Source of the DNA: DTLC01 sp964555645
GTDB lineage: Bacteria; Verrucomicrobiota; Verrucomicrobiia; Limisphaerales; DTLC01
Length of the DNA: 64,000 bases
NCBI GenBank assembly: GCA_964555645.1
Contig: CAZKTA010000007.1
Location: 62,001-126,000, forward strand
Direction: 5' to 3'
Below, piece by piece: positions 25,823-35,156 of this stretch (positions within the stretch are counted from its first letter, which is position 1; each line of letters begins with the position of its first letter). A program made the position numbers and the translations under genes. Below the pieces are notes generated by a model that saw nothing but the letters and a program-made list of their open reading frames with translations, was not told the DNA's origin and made no database searches.

Positions 25823-26815
25823 TCACAGTTTGTCTGCACCTAACATTTGCAACAAGTGAACCAAACCCGAGAACATTGGCTGGATTTGCATCAGGATCAC
25901 CAGCCCGAGCAGCATTACCGAGCAGGGCAGCGCCGAGTAAAGGAGTAGCTCTCTGCGGTAAGCCGCGCGTGCGCGGTACAGCTCGGCTGCGCGCGCGAAC
26001 CCGGCAGCGAGATCTTCACCGCCATGCGCGACAAGCCAGATGAACAGCGGCGGAAAAGCGCGTCCTGGGCGGGCGAACTCTGTGAACTTCCCATGGCCGG
26101 CTGCAAGCCGGGTGCGCCATTGTGCGAGCTCCAAGCCGGCGATGGCGCCGCGCTCGAGTTGCTCGGCCAGTGATAAGGCTTTCTCTAACGTCACCCCGCC
26201 CCGAAGCATCAGCGTCATTGCAGACGCAGCTTGCGAAAGGGCGGATTCTTTGAATGCTGGTAGGCGCCAGCGTAATGCGCGTCGTATGGCCGGAACGCTC
26301 GCCGCCACAATCGCCACTAGGACTGCCAAGCCCAACAGGACAGGTGCAATCCAAAGATGAAGGATCGACAGCGTGAAGGAATAACTCCGCCCTACAAACT
26401 CTACAAAAAAACTCGGCCAGAACCAGTGCGTGAGCACGAAGCTAAGCAAACACGAGAGCCCAAACGAGCCTACCAGAACAATCATTGGGTAAACCATCAA
26501 TCCTTTGAGCCGGGTCAGGAGCGTGTGGCAGTGCCGGTAATAGTCGGCCAGCAGTGTTAATACGCCTGGCAAGTTATTGCTTTGCGCGCCCACCTCGAGC
26601 ATTGCCACGTAAAACTGGGGCAAACGCCGTGCCCGCAATGCCTCCTGTAACGGCGTGCCTTTAGCGAGGTCAGCCTCAAGTTGTTGCAACTCGTCCCGGA
26701 GTTGCCCGGCGCGCATGCCGGCGACCAACTGCCGCAGCGCACCTTCAAGCGGTATGCCATCGCGCAGCATCGCCGCAAGTTGCTGATTGAAAAATGCAAA
26801 TTCGTCCAGGTTCAT
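25823..26815 (-). CDS. Type II secretion/type IV pilus inner-membrane protein (GspF family), copy 1
   Basis: 330 residues starting 'MNLDEFAFFNQQLAAMLRDG', which is where the first conserved GspF cytoplasmic domain normally begins; the N-terminal extension of classical GspF is absent. 'GIPLEGALRQLVAGM', 'GAQSNNLPGVLTLLADYY' and the second-domain 'AMTLMLRGGVTLEKALSLAEQ' are typical. Three membrane segments are visible. The ATG overlaps the ATPase stop by four bases. Two adjacent different GspF proteins suggest a heteromeric platform, unlike the standard single GspF. Confidence 0.85.
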   Translation of the reverse strand: MNLDEFAFFNQQLAAMLRDGIPLEGALRQLVAGMRAGQLRDELQQLEADLAKGTPLQEALRARRLPQFYVAMLEVGAQSNNLPGVLTLLADYYRHCHTLLTRLKGLMVYPMIVLVGSFGLSCLLSFVLTHWFWPSFFVEFVGRSYSFTLSILHLWIAPVLLGLAVLVAIVAASVPAIRRALRWRLPAFKESALSQAASAMTLMLRGGVTLEKALSLAEQLERGAIAGLELAQWRTRLAAGHGKFTEFARPGRAFPPLFIWLVAHGGEDLAAGFARAAELYRARAAYRRELLLYSALPCSVMLLGLVILMQIQPMFSGLVHLLQMLGADKL

Positions 26816-27909
26816 AGACCGAGTACGCGTTTGTATTCCTTTTCATCTGACACACCTTGGACCATGAGCTCACGCGCTGAAGTTTCCAAGGATTTCTTGG
26901 GTACAACACCCCGTACGTTGCCCCGGCGGATCTGCGTGCGCATGGCATCGTCCAGTCGCACCCATTCCACCAATGGCACGCGCCCGCGGTAACCCGTGCC
27001 GAGGCAGGTTGTGCAGCCTGCACCGCCGCACCCAATGCATAAGCGCCGCATCAGGCGTTGGTTGATGATCATGTCCAACGCGGACGCAACGGCGGAATGA
27101 TCCGTGCACATTGCAAGGAGCCGATCACACACGCCGCGACACGAGCCCGCGTGTAATGTGGAGATGACCAGGTGCCCCGTTAACGCAGCGCGCACGGCAA
27201 CGTTTGCAGTTTCATCATCCCGAATCTCGCCTATGACAATGACCTGCGGGTCTTGCCGTAGCAGATGCCGCGCTGCTTTGGCGTAGTCGAGGCCGGTTGC
27301 TTCGTTGATCTCGGTCTGCATGATCCCGGGGATGATCTGCTCGACCGGGTCCTCGATTGTGATAACATGTCGCTGGCCGGCTTTGGCTATGTGGTGGAGG
27401 CATGCGTAAATTGTGGTTGTTTTACCGCTGCCAGCCGGCCCGGTCAGAAGCAGTAACCCCGCTGGCCGGCGCAGAAACGTTTCAAGCTCGACGCGTGCTG
27501 AGTCCGGAAAGTCGAGTTCGGCTAACCCCCTGACAGGCGCAGGGTCGAACAGGCGTAAGACGATTTTCTCGCCGGTCACCGTAGGATATGTGGCGACGCG
27601 AATATCGTTTTTGGCTTTCACAGCTTGGCGCTCGATGCGGCCGTCTTGAGGCAACGATTCCTGGTAGGTCTTGAGCCGCGCAAGGTACTTGATCCGACCA
27701 AAGACGCGCTCGGCGACGCCGGCAGGCAGGGTTGTCACAGGGCTCATTACACCGTCCAATCTGAAGCTGACTTCAGCGGTGCTACCGCGCATTTGCAGGT
27801 GGATATCACTTGCACCGGCCGACTCAGCACGCCGGATCAACTGCTCGAGTATTGTCGGTGCGTCTTGGCGAGCCTCGGCAGATTTATTTGTGTGGGCGGC
27901 CTGTTCCAT
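26812..27909 (-). CDS. Type II secretion/type IV pilus assembly ATPase (GspE/PilB family)
   Basis: About 365 residues, shorter than typical GspE because the N1 domain is missing. It starts at the N2 domain ('ASDIHLQMRGSTAEVSFRLDG'). Walker A is 'LTGPAGSGKTTT', the Asp box region 'VITIEDPVEQIIPG', Walker B 'VIVIGEIRDDETANVAVRAALTGH' (in parts) and the His box 'ISTLHAG'. A tetracysteine Zn site 'CIGCGGAGCTTCLGTGYRGR' is present. It hydrolyses ATP to power pseudopilus assembly. The start is ATG 27909; a GTG four codons upstream exists. It is the first gene of the cluster. Confidence 0.9.
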   Translation of the reverse strand: MEQAAHTNKSAEARQDAPTILEQLIRRAESAGASDIHLQMRGSTAEVSFRLDGVMSPVTTLPAGVAERVFGRIKYLARLKTYQESLPQDGRIERQAVKAKNDIRVATYPTVTGEKIVLRLFDPAPVRGLAELDFPDSARVELETFLRRPAGLLLLTGPAGSGKTTTIYACLHHIAKAGQRHVITIEDPVEQIIPGIMQTEINEATGLDYAKAARHLLRQDPQVIVIGEIRDDETANVAVRAALTGHLVISTLHAGSCRGVCDRLLAMCTDHSAVASALDMIINQRLMRRLCIGCGGAGCTTCLGTGYRGRVPLVEWVRLDDAMRTQIRRGNVRGVVPKKSLETSARELMVQGVSDEKEYKRVLGL

Positions 27910-28079
27910 GAACTCGCACACTACACATTTGCATTAGAGTGCCGCCAAGCTTATAGCCTGTCAATTGTTATTCCCTGTGATAGTTACTGGTACACCCGGG
28001 ATCGCCCCGATTAAAGATTCCCCACCTGACTTGCTCTGGCCGAACATGACTGTTTACACTCCGGCTGCCGCTGTCGGTT

Positions 28080-29717
28080 ATGACAGGACGCGTTCAATGC
28101 TTTAGGGTGTGGTTACCCGGGTTTTTACGCCGGCACTGGAGCCGTGTCGTATTTGTGGTTGTACTTACACTAGTTGCAGGGGTGCGGCTCAGGTTGTTGG
28201 ATCTGCCACTCGAACGCGACGAAGGCGAGTACGCATACGTAGGCCAACTCTTGTTGGAGGGTGTACCGCCGTACAAGCTGGCCTACAATATGAAATTCCC
28301 AGGCACATACGTTGCCTATGCGTTCATCATGCTTGTGTTCGGCCAGACACCGGCCGGGATTCATCTGGGACTGATGTGCGTGACAACACTCACTGCTCTG
28401 ATGCTTTACCGGGTTGGCTGCCGCATGCTGGACGAGACTGCTGGTTTCGTTGCCGCAACAGCTTATGCGCTATTGGCGGCCTCACCGGCACTGCTCGGGT
28501 TGGCTGGGCACGCAACGCATTTTGCCGCGCTGTTTGTGGCCGCTGGACTGTTGATCTTGTGGCGCGCTGATCAACGGTTGAATTTGTGGCGGGTTGCTGT
28601 AGGCGGGCTCATGTTCGGTTTTGCTACGTTGATGAAACAGCACGCGGCGTTGTTTTGTCTTTGGGGACTTTGGATTGTAGCAGCAGCAAGTCGGCGACTT
28701 GAAGTTCAGTGGACCGGTAGGGGCCGGCTTTTGTTGTTGTTTTGCGCCGGTGTACTTACGCCACTGTTTGTATGTTGTGTTGCGCTGTGGTGGTCGGGTG
28801 TGCTGGAGCAGTTCGTGTTCTGGGCCTTAAATTACGCATCGGCGTATGTCAGATTGGTACCACTGCACAAGGCGTCGCAACAGATTCTTGAAGCTTTGGG
28901 GAAAGTGGGTGAGCGAGACCAGTTGGTGTGGTTGACGGTGTTAATCGGGCTGGGCTTCGTTTTTGCAGACGATAGACTGCACAAATATAGGGTGCAGTTG
29001 CTTGCGTTTTTCTTGGTATCGCTTCTAACGACAGTACCGGGGTTTTATTTCCGCCGACACTATTTCATTTTGATGTTGCCGGCAGCCGGGTTGTTGGCTG
29101 GGTGCGGCGTGAGTGCAGCCCGCGCACTTTTTGAGTCCGATAAACTTAAGGCCAATGGTGCCTTGCCTGTACTTGCGTATCTTGGTGTTATAACGGTCAA
29201 TTTCATCCAGAACAGTGACATCTGGCTTAAAGCAACTCCACGACAGGCTACAGTTGCGATGTACTTCGGTAACCCGTTTGCAGAGTCGCAAGTGATTGCG
29301 GACTACATCCGGACAAATTCGGCGCCGGACGCCAAGGTAGCTATCCTCGGCTCAGAACCACAGATTTTCTTCCTTTCAAAGCGGCGGTCAGCAACAGGTT
29401 ATATCTACACTTACCCGTTAATGGAACCGCACCCGTATGCCGGGTGGATGCACAAACAAATGATTCAGGAAATTGAATCTGCAAAGCCTGAATTTGTTCT
29501 TTTCGTGTTGATACCAGGATCGTGGCTGGCCGGGCCTGAATCGGGCACTCGAATTATTGAATGGTGGGCAAATTCGTACCGGACAAACTATATGCTGGCC
29601 GGGGTGGCAGTAATGAAACCGCCACACGACACGCAGTTTTTATGGGGCCAAGCCGCCGTCGAGTTTGGTGAACAGCCACGTTTAGGCATATTGATTTATC
29701 GTAGAAACGCGCACTGA
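28080..29717 (+). CDS. GT39-type (ArnT/PMT-like) membrane glycosyltransferase
   Basis: 545 residues with about 11 hydrophobic segments and a soluble C-terminal tail. The first periplasmic loop has the acidic pair and aromatic context 'LERDEGEYAYVGQLLLEG', as in polyprenyl-phosphate-sugar glycosyltransferases of the GT39/GT83 clan, where the Asp-Glu binds the metal and acceptor. The family transfers a sugar from a lipid carrier on the outer face of the membrane to protein or lipid. Acceptor and sugar are unknown. A PIG-L-type deacetylase follows after about 330 bp, so both may act on a cell-surface glycan. Confidence 0.82.
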   Translation: MTGRVQCFRVWLPGFLRRHWSRVVFVVVLTLVAGVRLRLLDLPLERDEGEYAYVGQLLLEGVPPYKLAYNMKFPGTYVAYAFIMLVFGQTPAGIHLGLMCVTTLTALMLYRVGCRMLDETAGFVAATAYALLAASPALLGLAGHATHFAALFVAAGLLILWRADQRLNLWRVAVGGLMFGFATLMKQHAALFCLWGLWIVAAASRRLEVQWTGRGRLLLLFCAGVLTPLFVCCVALWWSGVLEQFVFWALNYASAYVRLVPLHKASQQILEALGKVGERDQLVWLTVLIGLGFVFADDRLHKYRVQLLAFFLVSLLTTVPGFYFRRHYFILMLPAAGLLAGCGVSAARALFESDKLKANGALPVLAYLGVITVNFIQNSDIWLKATPRQATVAMYFGNPFAESQVIADYIRTNSAPDAKVAILGSEPQIFFLSKRRSATGYIYTYPLMEPHPYAGWMHKQMIQEIESAKPEFVLFVLIPGSWLAGPESGTRIIEWWANSYRTNYMLAGVAVMKPPHDTQFLWGQAAVEFGEQPRLGILIYRRNAH

Positions 29718-30050
29718 CCAAGGTGCACTGTTCTTTGACGCGGCAACTGCCTGAGCACGGTGCTCATTCGTTCCCTTGCTTGCTCGGACTTAATTTTGGG
29801 GTTAAATATTGTAGGTGACTCAGACCAAGCCAGTTCGCCCGATTGCAGTTACACGGCAACCGCCGGTCACCGCCAAGTTCGGCTGCTCGGACCGCAGCGG
29901 CGCCGTTGTTGAAATTGCGTTCAAACAAAACACCGCGTTCATTGGTTCAGTTGCGCTGGATCGACCTGCCCACCGGCGCTGGCTAAGACTGACAAGTGGC
30001 ATGCCAGCCTGTGCGCCAAAAAACATCGTAAGCTACTAACACACCTCAAA
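29718..30050. other. 333-bp intergenic region, nothing recognised
   Basis: No supported gene. A 74-codon open frame beginning with GTG at 29815 has a composition like neighbouring non-coding sequence and resembles nothing known. No strong hairpin or promoter pair was found. It should contain the promoter of the PIG-L gene. Confidence 0.3.
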
Positions 30051-30908
30051 ATGAATCCGTACCATAGTTTTGTGTCGCGATTTGCACAGCTTTTGCACGA
30101 GTGCAAAAGTTATTCACTCGGCGAGTTTGAGAACCCTGGCCGACCTGAGGTTTCCTCAGATGCGCCTCGTGTATTGCTTTTCTCGCCGCATCCAGACGAT
30201 GAATGCGTTTCAGGTGTACTGCCGTTGCGGCTGTTACGCGAGGCAGGTATGAACGTGTTGAATGTGGCTGTGACACTTGGCGGTCGAAAGGAACGGCGCG
30301 CTGCACGGCTCCAAGAATTAAGAAATGCATGCGAGTACCTCGGGTTTGGGCTTATCCTAACCGGACCAGAAGGCCTCGAACGCATTGCCCCCGAAACACG
30401 GCTTCAAGACGCAGCATACTGGCGCAGCTGCGTCGAAACAATAGCCAAGATTTTAGCGTTATACCAACCGGGTGTGATTTTCCTGCCGCATGCACATGAT
30501 TGGCATCCGACGCATATCGGCACGCATTTGCTTGTGATGGATGCGCTTAACCTGCAACTGACACGGTTCAGTTGCTATTTCGTGGAGACCGAGTACTGGT
30601 GTACGATGCCAACACCAAATCTTCTTGTCGAAGCCAACGAAGACCATGTCGGCGACCTTGTAACAGCGTTGTCGTTCCACAAGGGTGAAATTGCGCGAAA
30701 CCCTTACCATGTAAGCCTGCCTGCGTTGCTGCATGACAATGTGCGGCGCGGCGCTGAACTTGTCGGTGGGCGCGGCGCCGCAGCGCCGAACTATCTATTT
30801 GGCGGCGTGTACCGGTTACGGAAATGGACACAAAACCAGCTCACCGACGTGTTGGCTCAGGGTAAGTTCGTTCCGCGCGAAGCTAATCTGAGCATATTGT
30901 TCACCTGA
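30051..30908 (+). CDS. PIG-L/LmbE family N-deacetylase
   Basis: 285 residues. The Zn site is 'FSPHPDDECVSG' near residue 45 together with the later 'HAHDWHPTHIGTHLLVMDA', the two hallmarks of LmbE/PIG-L enzymes. These remove acetyl groups from GlcNAc-containing molecules, for example in GPI, mycothiol or bacillithiol synthesis or antibiotic maturation. The substrate here is unknown. It may act on a surface glycan with the GT39-type protein upstream. The ATG at 30051 is unambiguous. Confidence 0.9.
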   Translation: MNPYHSFVSRFAQLLHECKSYSLGEFENPGRPEVSSDAPRVLLFSPHPDDECVSGVLPLRLLREAGMNVLNVAVTLGGRKERRAARLQELRNACEYLGFGLILTGPEGLERIAPETRLQDAAYWRSCVETIAKILALYQPGVIFLPHAHDWHPTHIGTHLLVMDALNLQLTRFSCYFVETEYWCTMPTPNLLVEANEDHVGDLVTALSFHKGEIARNPYHVSLPALLHDNVRRGAELVGGRGAAAPNYLFGGVYRLRKWTQNQLTDVLAQGKFVPREANLSILFT

Positions 30909-31161
30909 TCGGCTTGTGGGCAAAAGTTCAAACGCTGGCGTACCGCTGGTGTGCACCCACCAATGTAAGCATATCCACTCAACCCACCAGCTCTGCCTTT
31001 GCAAATCTGTTCCCGGCCAATTAGACTTGGTGTGACAGATTGGCTTGAGCAGACCCAGGCCGCGCAAACTGTGTAGGCTGTGAAAAGCAATTTATGCCTG
31101 CAACGCGAAAGCCGGCTGTTGAACGGGTGCAAGTGCGCAGGCCAAATAGCAGCGAAATATT

Positions 31162-32079
31162 ATGAACCTGTCGGTTCGAATAGGTAAATTGCAACTGCCG
31201 AATCCGGTGTTGGTTGCCTCCGGCACATTTGGCTACGGACTCGAGTACACCGGTCTTGTTGACCTCAACCAACTCGGTGCGGTGGTTGTTAAAGGGATTT
31301 GCTTGGAGGCTGTAAAGGGTAATCCACCACCGCGCACTGTCGAGGTCGCATCCGGTCTGGTGAATGCAATTGGTCTGCAAGGACCCGGCTTTGACGGTTT
31401 CATGGCAAAGTACTGGCCGTTCCTCAGCACGCTTAAAGTGCCGGTCATCATCAACATCTGGGGCAAAACAGTGGACGAATACGTCCAGATCACACAGCGG
31501 TTTGATTCAGTGCAAGGCGTTGCTGCGTTGGAACTTAACGTTTCGTGTCCAAACATAAAAGCAGGCGGCGCGCAGTTCGGCACTGACATCAAGGCGCTTG
31601 CGCGTGTAGTTGCTGCGTGTCGGAAAGCCACACGGTTACCGCTAATAACCAAGCTAAGCCCAAATGTGGTCAACATTGCCCCATACGCAGCCGCTGCAGA
31701 AGAGGCAGGAAGCGATGCGCTTTCAATAATGAACAGTTACCCTGCAATGGCGATTGACGTTGAAACACGCCGGCCCAAGCTCGGCAATATTACGGGTGGG
31801 TTAACCGGCCCGTGCATAAAACCGATCGCAGTAAAACTTGTCTGGGACGCCGCCGGGGCGGTAAAAATACCGATTATTGGTATCGGGGGTATTCAAACTG
31901 CAACCGATGCACTCGAGTTCATCATGGCTGGCGCAACTGCAGTTGCAGTCGGCACGGCAAACTTTTACGAGCCTCAAACGGCTTTGCACGTGCTGGCTGG
32001 CATTCGGCAGTTTATGGACGAGCACGGCATCGAAGACATACAGGCGTTGGTTGGGAGCGCACGCGCTGCCACGAAATAA
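31162..32079 (+). CDS. pyrD: Dihydroorotate dehydrogenase, class 1B catalytic subunit
   Basis: 305 residues of the TIM-barrel DHODH family. 'VLVASGTFGYGLEYTGLVDLNQLG' binds FMN. 'LELNVSCPNIKAGG' carries the catalytic cysteine that marks class 1 cytosolic enzymes. 'PIIGIGGIQTATDALEFIMAGATAVAVGTANF' (in parts) is the FMN phosphate site. It oxidises dihydroorotate to orotate in pyrimidine synthesis. Class 1B enzymes work with the NAD-dependent PyrK subunit, which is not encoded beside it here. The preceding 250 bp and following 180 bp show no gene. Confidence 0.93.
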   Translation: MNLSVRIGKLQLPNPVLVASGTFGYGLEYTGLVDLNQLGAVVVKGICLEAVKGNPPPRTVEVASGLVNAIGLQGPGFDGFMAKYWPFLSTLKVPVIINIWGKTVDEYVQITQRFDSVQGVAALELNVSCPNIKAGGAQFGTDIKALARVVAACRKATRLPLITKLSPNVVNIAPYAAAAEEAGSDALSIMNSYPAMAIDVETRRPKLGNITGGLTGPCIKPIAVKLVWDAAGAVKIPIIGIGGIQTATDALEFIMAGATAVAVGTANFYEPQTALHVLAGIRQFMDEHGIEDIQALVGSARAATK

Positions 32080-32256
32080 CTGGGACAAAAAACCGTTCGA
32101 CCGAAGTTCAATTTACCAACGTGCCTGAGGCAGTTGCACCGGGTTATCACCCCAGGCGGCAGTCGTTGGGCAATGCACATGCCCCGTCTTGACCGGGTCA
32201 TAAAAACCGCTTAAGCTAGCTGTTGATAAGCCCGAAAATGACAACCTGAATTAGCT

Positions 32257-32574
32257 ATGACTCTCACCAAGCGCGACCTTGTGATGCGGATTAGTAGTGA
32301 GACTGGCCTCGACCAGCAGCAGGTTGCAACCGTGGTGCAGAAAACGCTGGACTGCATCACAGAAGCACTCGGCAAAGGCGACAAGGTCGAGTTACGCAAC
32401 TTTGGCGTGTTTGAAGTGCGAATTCGCAAGGGTCGTATAGGTCGCAATCCAAGCGTGCCAACTGTTAACGTGCCAATACCGCAACGTGCCATTGTCAAAT
32501 TCAAAATGGGCAAAAAAATGGGCGACCAAGTCCTTAAGCTCACGCCAAAATTGGCTCCACCCCAGACAGCCTGA
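32257..32574 (+). CDS. HU/IHF-family DNA-binding protein
   Basis: 105 residues. The N-terminal helices 'MTLTKRDLVMRISSETGLDQQQVATVVQ', 'ITEALGKGDKVELRNFGVFEV' and the arm 'RKGRIGRNPSVPTVNVPIP' are typical of HU/IHF, which bend and compact DNA as dimers. The RxGRNP arm with the intercalating proline is intact. The C-terminus is slightly longer than E. coli HU. It is followed by a strong hairpin that also precedes hisS. Confidence 0.92.
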   Translation: MTLTKRDLVMRISSETGLDQQQVATVVQKTLDCITEALGKGDKVELRNFGVFEVRIRKGRIGRNPSVPTVNVPIPQRAIVKFKMGKKMGDQVLKLTPKLAPPQTA

Positions 32575-32615
32575 ACGAAGCGCGCTCTGATTTTTTTTGC
32601 ACTGTGGTGACCTGG

Positions 32616-32658
32616 CCGCCTGTTGCGAAAACCGCATTTTGCCTTTCGCAACAGGCGG
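32616..32658 (+). terminator. 15-bp perfect inverted repeat between HU and hisS
   Basis: CCGCCTGTTGCGAAA and its exact complement TTTCGCAACAGGCGG are separated by 13 bases. The stem ends 20 bases before the hisS ATG. No T-run follows on the plus strand, so it is not a textbook intrinsic terminator; on the minus strand an A/T-rich run lies a short distance away. It could end the HU transcript, stabilise its 3' end, or influence hisS translation. It is not a T-box: no specifier loop or T-box sequence is seen. Confidence 0.6.
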
Positions 32659-32678
32659 TTGGCGGATAGTTTGTGCGC

Positions 32679-33944
32679 ATGGAACGGTTGCCTGGGTTCC
32701 GCGATTTTTACCCTGAACCTGTGCCCGACCGCGAGGCCTGGAGTGCACAGGCACGGCAATATGTATTCGAGCGCTGGCGCACCACCGCGCGGCGATACGG
32801 GTTCGTCGAGTACGACGGGCCACCGCTAGAGTCGCTTGAGCTTTTTACGCTTAAAAGCGGGGATGAAATTGTCAAACAACTGTTCGACTTTGTTGACAAA
32901 GGCGATCGGGCAGTTGCATTGCGGCCTGAAATGACACCAACGCTCGCGCGAATGGTGGCGGCCCATCAGCGCAACTACAAAAAACCGCTCAAGTGGTTTT
33001 CGATCCCGCAACTGTTTCGTTACGAAAAACAGCAAAAGGGCAGATTGCGTGAGCACTTCCAGTTTAACGCAGACATAATTGGCGAGGCCGACCCCGCGGC
33101 CGATGCAGAATTGATAGCGCTGTTGATTGATACCCTGCGCGGGTTCGGGCTAGCTGAACATGACTTTGTGGTGCGTCTCAGCAGTCGAAAGGTGTGGGAT
33201 GAATTTTTGGAAACAAAAAAAAACAAGCTCTCTCTCCAGACCAACCAAGTTGATGCGTTTTACCAAACAATAGACAAGCTCGGGCGCGACAGCGCCGCAG
33301 AAAGCCAAGCCAAGCTGGCTGCACTCGGGCTGAGCCTCGACGAAGTAAACGCGTTTATACAAACCGCCCAGCCTAACCGGGAATTGCAGAGTATTCTTGA
33401 TAACCTGGCTGCACGCGGACTAGCTGCTTACGTGCAAATTGATTATCGAATCGTGCGCGGCCTGGCTTATTACACAGGGCCAGTCTATGAAGCGTTTGAC
33501 CGCAAGGGTGAATTTCGTGCAATTGCGGGGGGTGGCCGGTACGATAACTTGATCAAGCTTGTCAGTAAAGGCAAAGTTGACCTGCCTGCGCTCGGGTTTG
33601 GGATGGGCGACGTGGTGCTTATGGAGCTGTTGAAAGCGCGTGGGTTACTGCCAAGGTTCGACCCTAGCCTGGATGCGTTCTGTGTCATCGAAGACGAATC
33701 GCTCCGGCAAGAATCGCTAAAGCTCGTACAACGCCTGCGCGACGCTGGGCTTGCGGTGGATTACGCACTCGGTGCCACGAAGCCCGACAAACAGTTCAAG
33801 CGTGCTGCTGAACTCGGCGCAAGGTGCACAGTCAAACTTGAGCGCACTGCGGAGGGGTTAACTGTGCGCTTGCGTAACCTTGCCTCACGCACAGAAAAGA
33901 CCGCGCCGGTTGAGCAGGTTGAAACCCTTATAAAAAGCTACTGA
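32679..33944 (+). CDS. hisS: Histidyl-tRNA synthetase
   Basis: 421 residues, class II synthetase. The N-terminus 'MERLPGFRDFYPEPV' is typical. 'RPEMTPTLARMVA' is motif 1/2 region, 'FRYEKQQKGRLREHFQFNADIIG' (in parts) is motif 2, 'GLAYYTGPVYEAFD' the histidine-binding loop and 'AIAGGGRYDNLI' motif 3 region. A C-terminal anticodon-binding domain begins near residue 325. The ATG 32679 is chosen; a GTG two codons upstream is an alternative. A strong inverted repeat lies just upstream. It is convergent with rplS, with 48 bp between the ends. Confidence 0.96.
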   Translation: MERLPGFRDFYPEPVPDREAWSAQARQYVFERWRTTARRYGFVEYDGPPLESLELFTLKSGDEIVKQLFDFVDKGDRAVALRPEMTPTLARMVAAHQRNYKKPLKWFSIPQLFRYEKQQKGRLREHFQFNADIIGEADPAADAELIALLIDTLRGFGLAEHDFVVRLSSRKVWDEFLETKKNKLSLQTNQVDAFYQTIDKLGRDSAAESQAKLAALGLSLDEVNAFIQTAQPNRELQSILDNLAARGLAAYVQIDYRIVRGLAYYTGPVYEAFDRKGEFRAIAGGGRYDNLIKLVSKGKVDLPALGFGMGDVVLMELLKARGLLPRFDPSLDAFCVIEDESLRQESLKLVQRLRDAGLAVDYALGATKPDKQFKRAAELGARCTVKLERTAEGLTVRLRNLASRTEKTAPVEQVETLIKSY

Positions 33945-33992
33945 AATTGCGATTTTTCGCCCCCCAGGTTTGGGAGCAGCAGATGCCATGTT

Positions 33993-34358
33993 TTAGCCGG
34001 TTTTCTCTGGCTCTTTGCCTTTCACCATTGTTGCGCCCTTGCCAAGCCGCTTGCGCAGGTAGGTCAACTTCGCACGGCGCACGGCGCCTTTGCGTTCGAC
34101 CTCGATTTTTTCGATCAACGGCGAGTGAAGCGGAAACACACGCTCGACACCTTCGCCATAGCTGATCCGGCGCACTGTAAAGGTTTCGTTGATGCCGCGG
34201 CCGCGCCGGCCAATTACCACACCAGTGAAAACCTGAATTCGTTCCTTGTCGCCCTCGATTACACGCGTATGCACACGCACGGTGTCGCCCACGGCGAAAT
34301 CCGCGCGGTCTTTCTTAAGCTGGTCAGCTTCTATTTTGTCCAATAACGCTCGATTCAT
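33993..34358 (-). CDS. rplS: 50S ribosomal protein L19
   Basis: 121 residues. 'FAVGDTVRVHTRVIEGDKERIQVFTGVVIGRRGRGINETFTVRRISYGEGVERVFPLHSP' (in parts) is the conserved L19 core, followed by 'VERKGAVRRAKLTYLRKR'. L19 sits at the 30S-50S interface. It is the last gene of the rpsP-khpA-trmD-rplS cluster, 58 bp after trmD, the usual order in many bacteria. Confidence 0.97.
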   Translation of the reverse strand: MNRALLDKIEADQLKKDRADFAVGDTVRVHTRVIEGDKERIQVFTGVVIGRRGRGINETFTVRRISYGEGVERVFPLHSPLIEKIEVERKGAVRRAKLTYLRKRLGKGATMVKGKEPEKTG

Positions 34359-34416
34359 AAAACTTCACTTGTACTTGGGTACGTCAACGTCAGCTCGCTC
34401 AGTCTGTCAAGAGCCT

Positions 34417-35109
34417 TCAACAGTCTGAACTCTGAGCATGATCTCTGAGCAGGTCAGGCCGCCGCTGGATGGTGCGCAACTTGGCCTGCTCAGCGCGCCA
34501 TCTTGCAATCTGCTCGTGGTTGCCCGACAGCAACACCTCAGGCACACGCATGCCACGAAACTCGGCTGGGCGCGTGTATTGCGGGTATTCGAGTAATCCG
34601 CGCACGAATGATTCGTCCTGTGCACTCTGTTCGTCTCCGAGCACGCCGGGCACGAGCCGCACCACCGCATCAATAATCACCATTGCAGGCAACGCACCGT
34701 TGGTAAGTATGTAGTCGCCGATCGATAATTCGTCATCTGCTAAGTGTTCGCGTACGCGTTCGTCAAATCCCTCATACGCACCGCAAATCAGTAACAAATG
34801 CTCACACTTGGCCAGCTCATGCGCAATTGCTTGGTTAAATGTCCGGCCAATGGGTGAAAGCAGTATCACCCGCGTGTTCTCCATGGCAAGATGTTCGACA
34901 GCCTCAAAAATCGGTTCTGGCTTCAACAACATGCCCGGCCCACCACCAAATGGCCTGTCGTCAACTGTTTTGTGCTTGTCATGCGCGTAATCGCGCAGGT
35001 TGTGTATATTAATCTCGACCAAACCCTCCCTGCGGGCGCGCTTGATAATACTTTCATCAAGCGGACCGGTGAACATCGAGGGAAACAATGTTACTACGTC
35101 AATTTTCAT
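34417..35109 (-). CDS. trmD: tRNA (guanine-37-N1)-methyltransferase
   Basis: 230 residues of the SPOUT class. It starts 'MKIDVVTLFPSMF'. The trefoil-knot SAM site 'LLICGAYEGFDERV' and 'SIGDYILTNGALPAMVIIDAVVRLVPGVLG' (in parts) are intact, as is the catalytic region 'DEQSAQDESF'. It methylates G37 of tRNAs reading CNN/CGG-type codons and prevents frameshifting. ATG 35109 has a GAAGGAAAG ribosome site directly upstream, which decides it over in-frame starts further up. rimM, usually just upstream of trmD, is absent. Confidence 0.96.
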   Translation of the reverse strand: MKIDVVTLFPSMFTGPLDESIIKRARREGLVEINIHNLRDYAHDKHKTVDDRPFGGGPGMLLKPEPIFEAVEHLAMENTRVILLSPIGRTFNQAIAHELAKCEHLLLICGAYEGFDERVREHLADDELSIGDYILTNGALPAMVIIDAVVRLVPGVLGDEQSAQDESFVRGLLEYPQYTRPAEFRGMRVPEVLLSGNHEQIARWRAEQAKLRTIQRRPDLLRDHAQSSDC

Positions 35110-35156
35110 CTTTCCTTCTCGTTCACCTGGCGCACGGCCCGCCGGCAGAACAAGGC

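Noticed and set aside
29815..30039. A 74-codon frame between the GT39-type and PIG-L genes
   Set aside because: GTG start, no ribosome site, composition like non-coding sequence.
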